Assembly: GCA_000697665.1 (NCBI GenBank)
Contig: KL197714.1
Span: 467,799 to 531,798, forward strand
Direction of reading: 5' to 3'
Length of the DNA stretch: 64,000 nucleotides
Source: Jaapia argillacea MUCL 33604
Taxonomy: Eukaryota > Basidiomycota > Agaricomycetes > Jaapiales > Jaapiaceae
The notes beneath the pieces were generated by a model. The model was not told the DNA's origin. It worked only from the letters and a program-made list of their open reading frames with translations, and did no database searches. The first letter of the stretch is position 1, and each line of letters begins with the position of its first letter. Shown piece by piece: positions 22,791-33,052 of the stretch. The translations under genes and the position numbers were made by a program.

Positions 22791-23240
22791 CGCCCTCGTC
22801 TGATACTGAACGACCTGGACGACTTGGACACAAGAACAAACCCTCCCGTCGTCAAGCTCTTACTGATGCCTTGAATTCTGCGAAGAGGGGAGCGATGGAT
22901 GAGGCGGCCCGGGGGGAGTTGAGGGCTGCGCTTGGTGTTTGGGGTGGGGTTGTTGGTTTGGCGCAGATTGGTTTGGCGGGGACTGGGTGGGGGTGGGGAT
23001 TGGGGAAGGAGGAGAGGAAAGGGTAGTTTGAGGTTAAGCAGTTGGAGCAGAGAGCTTGGGTTAGGTTGGGTGAGCTTATCGTACTTGATGGTATGTTCTT
23101 TCCCCCCCCCATGTGGGCGAATGGAAACCTGATGAGTGGTGTTGTTAGCGATGTTGTTGGAGGATGCAAGGGATCAGGTTGTGGACATGATTGTTGAGTT
23201 GGAGAGGGCTGGGAGGAAGGCGAGGGGGAGATTTGAAAAA
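22791..23240 (+). pseudogene. SREBP 3' fragment, unit C
   Basis: Copies the start of the duplicated SREBP region (SAKRGAMDEAARGELRAALG) and then jumps from the last intron straight to the end (AMLLEDARDQVVDMIVELE). About 800 bases matching 10300-11110 are absent. A stop follows KEERKG near 23026. Confidence 0.9.
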
Positions 23241-23750
23241 GAAATGTATGTGTGTTTTGATATTCACGACTTTCCCCACCCCCTCTCTCTTGTAATTGGC
23301 CTGGTGCCCTATATGCCGGCCCTTTGGTTTTGACTCCTGGTTTATTTCACTATCTTGATTTAACATACTAACTTGTTGGATCTTGTGCTTGTAGTTTGGT
23401 GGACTTTTTGTAATTCCGTCTCATTTCCTTTGATATGAATCTTACTGGACATGAATGCAACAGGGTTAAACAAGTCGTTTCGCCCAGCTGCAGGCCAAGG
23501 TGGTAGTTACGAAGACTGCGTCTCGCTTCCATCGATTACTCATCTGCAAATGGCACTGGCAACAGAGGCTAACTCGGGTCACGTATCATACTATCAATGT
23601 ATCGCAGGAGATTCGTTCCGCATGTCTTCCGTTGATACCAAGCTGTACGTTTGTGTACTGCTTCTGCTTGAGCGAAGGATATAAGACCCAGAAGGACACG
23701 GATGCCAAGCTTGAAGTAGGATCGACTGATCAGATTCATTAGATTCAAAG

Positions 23751-25350
23751 TGACTGACGGACTCTCTCGAGATTGTGGTGATCGGTGCTGGTGAGTCTTA
23801 TTTCTGTATTACCGGTTAATAGGATTCTTCTATCTTGATCTTTGCTTCTAGGTGTTATTGGCTTGACCACGGCCATTCGCATCCAGGAGAAGGGAGGGTA
23901 TCATGTCAGTATTATCGCTGAACACCTTCCGAGCGGTCCGAAGAGCATCAAGTACACAAGCCACTGGGCGGTGAGTAGATTGAATAGATGATCTATCCCA
24001 CCAAGTATGTTCAATTAGAAAATAGGGCGCTCACAATGTTAGTTCGGCCGGAGAGGATGCGAGGCAGAAAAGCGAGTGCCTTTCTCAAATCATTTTGGAC
24101 CTCGTTGACATCTCTTTCGTGATGCAGAGATGGATCAAGAAACTTTCGAAGTGATGTGGGAGATGTCCGATCCAGCTGCTGATACCGAGGGTCTTTTCCT
24201 TCGAGCCACTCAGACCGAGTATTACTGTGATGAACGTCCTCGCCCTCACCCGCTGGAGAGTATGCCCGATGTGAGTGGTATTTCTTAATTGTACTGGGCC
24301 GAAACACCTCGACCAATTTACTTATCCACGATGGCCTAGTTTAAGTATCTCCCAGAGTCATCCTTAATACTCGGAACCAAGACTGGGTTGACGTTCACGA
24401 CCCTCAATATCGACACGCCCGTCTATCTCAACTATCTCCTCTCCCGTTTCCTTGGCCGTGGCGGATCCATCGTTCGTGGATCAATCCAACACATCAGTTA
24501 GGTGATCGAGGGAGGAGCGCGTGTGTTTTCTGGAGTCAAGCCAGCCGACGATACTCCAGTCCATGCCGTTGTCGTTTGTGCGGGGATTGATGCTCGCTTC
24601 TTGGGTGGAGTTGAAGATCCAGATATCTACCCTATCAGAGGCCAGACTGTGTTGGCCAGGGCGCCTTGGATCCGGTTCGGCAAGATGATGAGTAGCTCAG
24701 ATGGTTTGTGGACGTACATCATCCCAAGGAGGAGTGGTGATGTGTGTCTCTTCGCGCTTGTGGTGACTATAACTCTAACCCTCCGTCTTTCAGGTTATTG
24801 TGGGGGGGATCAAGGTATCAGACGATTGGTCGGTTGTGCTTCCCCGTAACATGGATTTTGCTGATCTTTGCATCGTAGGTTCCCCACCCCTCGGGCTGAG
24901 ACAACTCTGGATATCCTGACTCGTGGTCTGGCCCTTTGTCCCGAACTCGTCCCAGCCGAGATTCGTGATAAGAGAGAGCCCACCGTTAACGACCTCTTGC
25001 CCCTCATCATCGAGGAAGGCTGTGGCCTAAGACCTGCCCGAAAGGGCGGTATCAGGTTGGAAACCGAATGGTTTGCCGACCATCGAAGAAACCGTAAGGT
25101 TCCAGTGATTCACAACTACGGGTATGTGGCGACTGCGAGTCAGGGTGGGTTCAAAAACTGACGTTTCTTGGTCATGCCCTATAGCCACGGCGGCGCTGGA
25201 TTTCAATCGTCTTGGGGATCCGCTTCGATGGCTCTCAAACTCCTGGAAGCCGCCATTGCTGTGAATGGTGGCGAAGCAGAACTGGTGGCTCCCCTCGAGG
25301 GGACCAAAAAGGAGGAAAGTCTGGGGTTGGTGAGAGGCGTAAGCCACTGA
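23751..25350 (+). pseudogene. D-amino-acid oxidase pseudogene, unit C
   Basis: All eight exons and introns of DAO-A are recognisable and the protein is very similar. The ATG start is lost (the aligned codon is not ATG and there is no in-frame ATG in exon 1). An in-frame TAG follows QHIS near 24500, where A has a Gln codon. The family signature NYGHGGAGFQSSWG is still intact at the 3' end, so decay is recent. The C-terminus would end VRGVSH, not EESLGW. Confidence 0.85.
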
Positions 25351-25986
25351 CGTTGATGTGCATCCACGAAATGTATCTGTATCTTGGCAATATATCAAAC
25401 TATTTATCCCGCGACGCCGTGACGGTGTTCCTCGCCGGCTGTCACTCCCGTGCTTGCGATGGACCGAATTTGGTCTGTCGGAGACGTCGCTCGGTCCCAG
25501 CCGCAATTTCTTATCAAACTTTGACTTTGTCCAGTTCTCATGCTGGGTGCTCCGGTTCATCTCCATATCTACCCTCCCGTCCGCGTAGGGCACGATTTTC
25601 TGGTTCGTATGTAGATGCAGCTCTTCAGAAGACCCCACCCTTCAACTGTGTGAGATTGGGTCTTCTGAAGGTGGATAACTACATCGAGAACTAGTTACCA
25701 TTACAGTTCAGGTAGCACTCGGCTCGTATTGGAGCTCAGCGACGCCTCGTGCGATGCAGACTCAGGTCCTTATAATGGTCTCCTCGTCAGTGACGTGGAC
25801 GCGATGGTTTGACCTCCAAAAAATTCTCTGCGCAAGAGAATCTTCCCAAACCCTTCAAATTCAACATCTGGCTTCGTCACCGCTGAAAACTAATTACACC
25901 TCAGCTTCTAGGGTCATCTGACGACTTATCTATTCCTCTGGATCCGGTTTGAAGACCCGCTGCCCTGATTAGGCGTCTATCTCGAG

Positions 25987-25993
25987 TATTTAT
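25987..25993 (+). promoter_or_regulatory. TATA-like box of dsRNA-binding gene C
   Basis: TATTTAT 72 bases before the ATG at 26059, matching units A and B. Confidence 0.55.
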
Positions 25994-26058
25994 GGCCGCG
26001 CCAGGTCTGAGCATCTCGATATTTCATCCAAGTCTACCACCACCATCGTACCACTTTC

Positions 26059-26839
26059 ATGGCTGATCAACCGAATTACGGTGAGAAAGACGGCTCACAC
26101 TCTCAACCTCCACCCGCTGGAGCACCCGCAGGTGGGACCTCTTCTGCGAATGCTTCAGGATCAGGAGGATCCGCAGGCTCTGCTCCCAATCCACCTCCAC
26201 CTGCAGCGCCTGCGTCTCCTCCTCCTCCTCCTCCTCCTCCTCCCCACCCCGCTGAATCAACCATGCCTTACTTGCCCCGGTTCAATGAACGTGCCGCGCA
26301 AGCCAGGATGGTCGTTGACTGGGATGGCGGATTTACTGGTGAACCTCACAGACCCGTTTGGACGTTGGCCTGCATAGGTGTGTAATCGCGCCTCATCGCC
26401 GTCTTCTATATCTCACTCGTTGACACAGTGAATGGTGTCGAGAAGGGCAAAGGAGTAGGTTACTCCAAACAGCTGGCCAAAGAGGAGGCTGCGAAGATGG
26501 CTTATATTGAGTTGGGTTTTGGCCAGGGTGCTGGTGGACACCCTGGCGGAAACCCTCAAGCTCAGCCTCAGCCAGAGGCGAGGGTCTACCTCGCCGCTTT
26601 CCACGAGAAAGCGATGCAGCAACGCCTCAAAGTCGATTTCATCGCTGAATCTGGTGGCCCTTCTCACATGTTACGGTGGTATGTGAAGTGCCTAGGTATG
26701 GTCGGCATACCCCTCAGTACCTACCCTTACTGACATGATTTAAGTTAATGGAGAACTGAAAGCTAGCGCACAGGGGAACAGCAAGCGAGCAGCGAAGGAG
26801 GCTGCTGCCGAAGACGCCTATCATGCTATGGGATGGTGA
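26059..26839 (+). CDS. Double dsRNA-binding-domain protein, copy C
   Basis: Three exons (26059-26377, 26429-26695, 26745-26839; 681 bases, in phase) encode 226 residues with the same two dsRBDs as copies A and B. The proline tract is longest here (ten Pro, from a CCT/TCC repeat at about 26217-26241), which accounts for the larger first exon. dsRBD1 helix: GYSKQLAKEEAAKMAYIEL; dsRBD2 helix: GNSKRAAKEAAAEDAYHAM. Confidence 0.85.
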
Positions 26840-27313
26840 ACAACAGGTCGGTCCTCATTGTCATCCAACCCTTTGGCCAACCTTGTCCTGACTACATTAT
26901 TTCTCATCAGTGGGTGAGTTATGATGTTCCCTGTCATGATCTTCGTGCCACCTGTTTCTTCTCTACTACTCCATACTTTTATGTGCCTCTTCGTTAGACA
27001 ATCCTGTGTGTCGTGATGTTGCTTCTATGCTGCAGTCAAGCGTGTACTATGTTTACCCTCACTGGCGTGTCGCCTTTATGGAGGGGGATCTTCGCATTGT
27101 TCCCTGCGAGGAAAACCAGTAGTGGCACGTGCCGAATTACAAGTTACTGGGCCCGCTTCAAGTTTCTCAGGACCTCACTGGCATCTCTTTCGATGTTCTT
27201 GCAACTGGACGTTGCATGGACACTCGATCTGATTGTTTTGTGTGCTATAACTTTGCAGCACTTGCCTCATGCTTATCTCAAGAACTGGTCTTGACTTGAG
27301 ACGAACCATAACT

Positions 27314-27319
27314 CACGTG
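27314..27319 (+). promoter_or_regulatory. Conserved CACGTG E-box upstream of GNAT-C
   Basis: ACTCACGTGTAC, 239 bases before the GNAT-C start. The greater distance than in A and B is due to extra leader sequence in this unit. Confidence 0.4.
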
Positions 27320-27552
27320 TACTGGACGCCCACATACCCATGGAACTCGAGGCTGTCCCTATGATCTTCTTTTGAGCGCTCGATACCCAACATGTGTTCA
27401 GAATGCTCAGAATGCGCCCGTGACTCTGAACTGAGGTAGGCATGGCACTGCTTTGACGCTCAGTCCCATGAAATACCGCAGCCTTGACTCAACTCGTGTC
27501 TTCAGTCATCCCACTCATTGACGACTTGGCACTTCAAGTTGCACCCACCAAC

Positions 27553-29226
27553 ATGACTTTCGAAAACGATAGCATCAAAATCGAGCCAAACGTCCACCCT
27601 GCATCGAACCCAGGTCGTAATGCCTTCGCGTTGTGGGAGGACCTTCAGCGCTCGTCCATTGACGCTGCTCGACCCAACTGGTTGGGCGGGTTTGCAGAGC
27701 ACTGCTCTTTCTTTGCTGACATTTTGAAGAAATGTCACACCGAAATACCCAAGACCTCCACGGGCCCTCGCACCCAGGCGGCATTCCAACAGATGAGATT
27801 AGAGCCAACCAAACCGTTGGACCTCAGGCGTCGGTGGGAAGGTCCTAATCTTGCGCCACCCCACCCCACATTCCTAGAGGCTTATCTCAACGACTTACCG
27901 CTCGATCCCCGAGTTCCGGAAACCGCTCCCCCACTATCCCTTGCTTTCACGCACGTCCCCCCGAATGAACCACTCCCAACTACCTCGCCGTTCGTCGGTT
28001 TCATTTACCTCGCACATCCTACCGCCGAGAACGCCCCTGCTGGAGAAGTTAACATTGGCGTTGTTATCTCTCCAGCCCACCGTGGCGAAGGTTATGGCAG
28101 GCAGGCAGTGGAGCTGGTCTTGAAATGGGTGTTTGACGAGTTGGGATACCGTCGTGTTCAGGCAGTCGTCCTTGAGACTTCTCCCTCCAAGGAAGCCGCC
28201 CTTCGATTGTTTACTTCATTGGGCTTTGCCAGGGAGGGTACTCGGCGTCGATCTGTTGTCAGTCCCATCGATGGTACATGGATTGACGCCACGTACCTAG
28301 CGGTGCTGGACACCGACTGGGCCCTACGTGACATTCGTCCTGGACCAACGTCACTCTGGGATGAAATGTTCGAACGTCATCAAAGGGAACAAGAGGAGAT
28401 AGCGAAGTGGGAAGAGAGAAAGACGAAGAGGGAGGCGCTGCAGAAGCGCTCCAGCACAGAGACTCTAAAAGGTGTATCGGGCACTTCTACAACTGGGAAA
28501 TTTCCTCAGGTTGGAGGCTTTGCTCAGGGCTCAGGGAATTCAAATCAAGGTCCCCTAGCATTCGAATCGGATTGGGATATGTCCGCATCTGAGCATGAGT
28601 CTGACGCTGATTCAGAAATCGGTCGGGAATTAGCTCTGGAATACGGAGGATGGAACTCTCGCGGGAAGCTGAAGGAAGAGGAGGAGGAAGTCGTGGCGGA
28701 CGCATTCACAAGAAACTGGGTGTTGGAGACCACTGGACCGAATGCACCACTATTCCACCCGTCCCCTTTCAGCGACTTTGAGCCTGGCACCTCAGTGGGG
28801 CATTCCTTCTTCGATCCCGACTTCTGCAATCAGTCGACATCAAGGTCACCCGCCCCAGCAGAACAAGAGCCCGAGAGCGAGGGCGAGTTCCTCGATGCCC
28901 TTGAAAACTTGATGCATAGAGAACGACCCCAAACTGCATCGCTCACCGCTATGGTTGCCAGCTTCTTGCAGCCTGCACGCGCGTCTATCGTTGGTTCCTC
29001 GTCCTCCAGAAGGGCTCCTGGCACTGCGAGTGAGATGTCCGATGCCATTTCGGAATATAGTGCGTCATCGGAAAATCGAGAATCATCCCCAAGTCCTCCT
29101 CCTTCCAGCGCAAGCTCCGAAGCGAGCAGATCAAGTTCACAATGGCACCTGTTAGAAACTCGCTCTTCATCTTCCCTGAGTTTGAGTTTGGATAGTGCGA
29201 CGGATGATGATGATGACGACGATTAG
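27553..29226 (+). CDS. GNAT-family N-acetyltransferase, copy C
   Basis: Intact single-exon protein of 557 residues with motif RGEGYG for acetyl-CoA and an in-frame end in an Asp run followed by TAG. The N-terminal third differs most from A and B, including a stretch near residue 98 (WEGPNLAPPHPTFLEAY) where the others have a short GVPDF. From about residue 270 onward the DNA is almost identical to A and B, so the copies look partly homogenised. This is probably the copy in the ancestral right-hand position, next to NAA15; no link in function to NAA15 is shown. Confidence 0.85.
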   Translation: MTFENDSIKIEPNVHPASNPGRNAFALWEDLQRSSIDAARPNWLGGFAEHCSFFADILKKCHTEIPKTSTGPRTQAAFQQMRLEPTKPLDLRRRWEGPNLAPPHPTFLEAYLNDLPLDPRVPETAPPLSLAFTHVPPNEPLPTTSPFVGFIYLAHPTAENAPAGEVNIGVVISPAHRGEGYGRQAVELVLKWVFDELGYRRVQAVVLETSPSKEAALRLFTSLGFAREGTRRRSVVSPIDGTWIDATYLAVLDTDWALRDIRPGPTSLWDEMFERHQREQEEIAKWEERKTKREALQKRSSTETLKGVSGTSTTGKFPQVGGFAQGSGNSNQGPLAFESDWDMSASEHESDADSEIGRELALEYGGWNSRGKLKEEEEEVVADAFTRNWVLETTGPNAPLFHPSPFSDFEPGTSVGHSFFDPDFCNQSTSRSPAPAEQEPESEGEFLDALENLMHRERPQTASLTAMVASFLQPARASIVGSSSSRRAPGTASEMSDAISEYSASSENRESSPSPPPSSASSEASRSSSQWHLLETRSSSSLSLSLDSATDDDDDDD

Positions 29227-29487
29227 TCGTCTTGTGCCATCGAGCTTTGTGCATTCGGGTCGGGAACTCTCTTGTGGATCGCCTTTGAAAGTTGTGAGGC
29301 TGTGTCGGATTGTGGCCGGTACCACTACTTCTTCTTGTTTCATTGTTTTGTTGCGTAGAGTTAGCGCAGAGGTTTTATGCTCCTTCAATCCAAATCTGTA
29401 CTCTTTCGGTGAGGTCGTTGAGCTACGCCTGAGCAGCCAACATATCGAATATCTGGAGCAATCCTACATAACAACTGAACGCGATGC

Positions 29488-32400
29488 TCAGCTCAGAACC
29501 TCCTGCTCCTGTTTCTCCTCAACTTCGAGGTTTCCAGTGAAGCCGTTCTGTCGAAGAGCTGCCAGTTCACTTGGGGTCTTGAAAGTACACGCTAAAGGGA
29601 ACTTCAAATCACATGCCGATCGGAACTCTTCTATCCGACCAGAGTTCAACTCCTTGAAGAATACGAGAGCGCTCATTCCACTCTGGAGACCAAGGATGCG
29701 GTGAGCATATGTGACCGTTTTAGAAGTCATGGGACGCACCTTGAGATCGAGTGCAACCTCGGGTTTCAGTAAACTGAAAGCGAGATCCTCGACTTCCCCA
29801 GTCGGCGCGCCAAGCTTGCGCGACACTCGTGCACAAGCCAAGATGTGCGTGGCTGAAGCTGAATGGCGTTGAAGGTACTGTGAGTTGAAGGTCTCAAGCG
29901 AGATGTCTCCCGGCAGTAGGTCGGAAAGGCAAGATGTCACGAAGGATTGGGTTGAAGGGGGCAAAGAATCTGTGGTAGGTGATACTGAACGAGTGGGATG
30001 AGTGCGCGGGCGAGCAGGCAGAAAATCGAACTGACAGGCTTTGTGGAACTCAATGATGCGAATATGTAGCTCTGGGTGTTCAGCATCAAGAGTTCGCAGG
30101 GTATTCAGTGCCTGGGCGGCTTGCAGGTACTTTGCTGCGAATTCACGGGCTTAACAGATATGTTGGGATTGAAAGAGAAATGACTCACATCGACGGAGTG
30201 CAACGTCGAAGGAAATCGCCCATACTTCGATGTTGTTAAGAGATAGCGAAACCAAAGGAGCAAGCAGTTTGTGGGCGCGCTCTAGGTGATCTGCACCGGA
30301 TACGAGTTTGAGGCCTTCAGGGTCATCGTCCTTAGGGGGTACGAGGTCAAGACCTTTGTCTTCGTTACCAGCCGGGGAGGCTGGCACAGTAGTGAAATCA
30401 TCAGATCAGCTACGGTATGGGAAAATAAGAGGCATTAGGCGGGTACCTTTCTTGGCATCCTCTTGGACTTTCTGGGCGGCTTTCTTTGCTTTCTTCTTTG
30501 CTTTCTTCGCTGCATCCGTCAGTTGTGCTGCACCAAACGACTGAGCCGTGATCACGGGGGAGACTCAGGGAACGTGTACCTGGTGCTGAACAAGACGCAA
30601 CGAGACTCGGGTCGTCATGTAGCCGGATATATATCTGGAAGGAGTTCGGGTAAGCTAAGAGGACATAAGCGACCAAACCGAGGCTAGAAATCACCCGTGA
30701 AGCTCCAAGAGCCGCATGAATATATGCAGGATGTGATCGGACTTGGTCCTCCCACTCCACTAGACTGAGAAAGAATTGTTAGTCAAGGCTACTTCGGCTG
30801 AGCAACGGGACTCACTTGAGGTAGATATTGATGGTGAACTTGCGTAATGAATAACCGTGGAAGTCGAACTGGTCGTCTTCGACTTCGTTGAACACCTGCT
30901 CGCCGAATCTATTGGATGGGTGGCAAGGAGGGGGAAAGAAACCCTGATTTACCTTTTCCACAGCATGGTACTTCTTCAGCGCCAACCCTAGATGGCCATT
31001 TCGCTCATGAGCATCACCCTCCTCGGTGAGATAGAGGAGAGATTGCATGTCCTCCAGATCTGTTCCGGGACTTGCTGCGTCTTTCTACGGATTACAGGAA
31101 CGGTTAAAATGTCGAACGGCGGTGGACATAATTCCGACCAACCTTTGTGAAGAGTCCCAAGATCTCGCTGGCCTCTTCCACCAATCCTGCCCGTAACCGA
31201 TATTTTGCACATTTAGTATTCAAGAACCGGTCCTGACCGTCTAACAGCCTCGCCTCGTCCATCAACCGTGCGGCTCCGAATGGATCTCCAGCTCGTTTCA
31301 GCACACGGGCTTTGCAGGTGAGCAACTCTGGTAGAGTGGGGGTATGCGAGATCGCTTCGTCCAGCAGCTCGAGAGCGCGAGAGTGTTGTGACAGGGAGGA
31401 GTAATGCTGGGCCAGGAAATATAAAGTCCACAGGTATGTCGTTGGTGGCTCGATGGAACTTGAGGAGGAAGGGGTGGAGGATTCGGCACCAGAGAGGTTA
31501 TGACGCATATCTTCGACAAAGTCTTGCACGACTTGGAGTTTCTGAGAATCTTGGTACAGCGATTTGATGTCGACGAACAAGGAGGGTACACCTTTCTCAA
31601 GGCCAGAGGTCAGGTAAGGCTTGATAGATTCCTTGAAATCACCATCTACCCAGAATGTTAATAGTCAAATGGTGGAATCATCCTCAGCGTACGAACCGAT
31701 AGCCACGTCAAGGGCTATACGCTGCGCCGCACTTGCTTTCGGTATTTGCTGGGAGAGTTCGCGAAGGATGTGCAGCGCTCGTCCGCGGTTCTCATTTGTG
31801 ATTGAATCTGTGAGTAAGTCCACCTCAGTCACGAAGCGCGCGTTATGGAGTTGTAGAACAAACCAAGATCGATGTCTTGATTTCCCAGGAACCCCCGATA
31901 GTAGTCGTAACAGTCAGGGTTCTGTTCAATCAGTGCCCTCCAGGCATGTTCAGCCTCATCCTTTTGGCCCAGTTGTGATAAGAGTCGGGCTCCGGGGACA
32001 TCAATTAATCAGTTTCACATGGAAAGGAAGTTGGAAGGTTACCTCGGTGCTCCATGATTGAAGTACGATCAACAATTGATCTTGACTTGGCATTGACATC
32101 CAGCAGTGATAACGCTTCTGAGTACTCGTTCAGTTCCTCGAGGACGCGAACATGATACAAGAGGACTTCAGAATGTTCTATATCATAATCTGGAACATTC
32201 TGAACCGGCATGTAGGGCAATCTGACGAGACAATCAACACATAACACACCTTCAAGGTTTTCTCGTATGCTTCTAAGACCTGCTTGGTATCGACAAGCTT
32301 TCCATCCAGATAGTAGGCAACAGCGAGTGCGATCCAGTTTTGTCGTAGCTGTGGCCGAAGTTTGAGAAGGGTGTGCCGGGTTTCAACCAGTGAATCGAAC

Positions 32401-32916
32401 AATCTAAGTTGAGTCTGCAAGCTCGCGGCATCTCGAAGGATGTTCATATTCTCCTGATCACGGAATCTCTCTGATTACACAACAGATGACGAGGAGAGAA
32501 GTGTCCCCGCACCTTGTCAAATCGGAGTGCCTGCGTGTAGGACTTCAGCGCTTCCTCATAGTTCTTCTCCCCCTTCTGGATGAGCCCGAATACGTGCCAA
32601 CAAATGTGTGATGTTAGGTCAAGGCGGATTCCCTTCTTGACCAAATCCAGCCCTTCCTCTCGCTTCCCCATATGCGTCAGGATCAGACCCTTCATGCACA
32701 GTGTCTCTGGGTAGAATATCCATATCTGTGTCACCCTGAATTAAAGGATAACCGACCTCCATGCTCTGGGAATTTTTTGAGGATCTGATCAGCCGCCTTT
32801 TGCCCCTTCTTTAGCTGCCTTGTTTCGTAGAGGGTCAGGAGCTCCTTGAACAGAGCTGCCTCTTTTGATGCTAGGACTCGTTTAGCAGGGATTCCGGAGG
32901 CGGCAGCAGGAGGCAT
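29488..32916 (-). CDS. NAA15: NatA auxiliary subunit NAA15 (NAT1)
   Basis: TPR scaffold that anchors the catalytic subunit NAA10 to the ribosome for co-translational N-terminal acetylation. It starts at ATG 32914-32916 with RVLASKEAALFKELLTLYET, the family head. TPR repeats include ETLCMKGLILTHMGKREEGL and YEEALKSYTQALRFDK, followed by many more (LLKLRPQLRQNWIALAVAYY, LELLDEAISHTPTLPELL). Near 30440-30540 a Lys/Ala-rich stretch (KKAKKKAKKAAQ) matches the basic segment seen before the end of NAA15 proteins. The gene is broken by about ten short introns. The last exon ends with EQEVLS and TGA at 29488-29490. Exon borders were judged by eye, so small errors are possible. It is divergent from PDS5. 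Confidence 0.9.
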
Positions 32917-33052
32917 TTCGATAGAATATCACAGTAAACGCCCACCAGGACGCTCGTTGAGGGCAAAAAGTTGGTTGCCTTATTCGGTGATCATGACTTC
33001 TTGAACACGCGCGACGCGCTCCTCGACCTTGTCTCCGTCCTTCACGATCACA
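32917..33052. promoter_or_regulatory. Bidirectional promoter NAA15 / PDS5
   Basis: Only 136 bases separate the two divergent start codons, so the 5' UTRs and core promoters must overlap. No clear TATA box is visible. Confidence 0.6.

Larger units (their letters stand above)
22791..29395 (+). repeat. Tandem segmental repeat, unit C
   Basis: Third direct repeat, about 6.6 kb: SREBP fragment, DAO pseudogene with near full length, intact dsRNA-binding gene and intact GNAT gene. Its right edge, TTCAATCCAAAT at about 29384-29395, continues into unique sequence before NAA15. It therefore marks the ancestral right end of the duplicated block. Confidence 0.85.

Noticed and set aside
27553-32916. GNAT-C beside NAA15 as a functional acetyltransferase pair
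   Set aside because: NAA15 works with NAA10, which these GNATs do not resemble in length or motif context; adjacency follows from the duplication edge and proves nothing.
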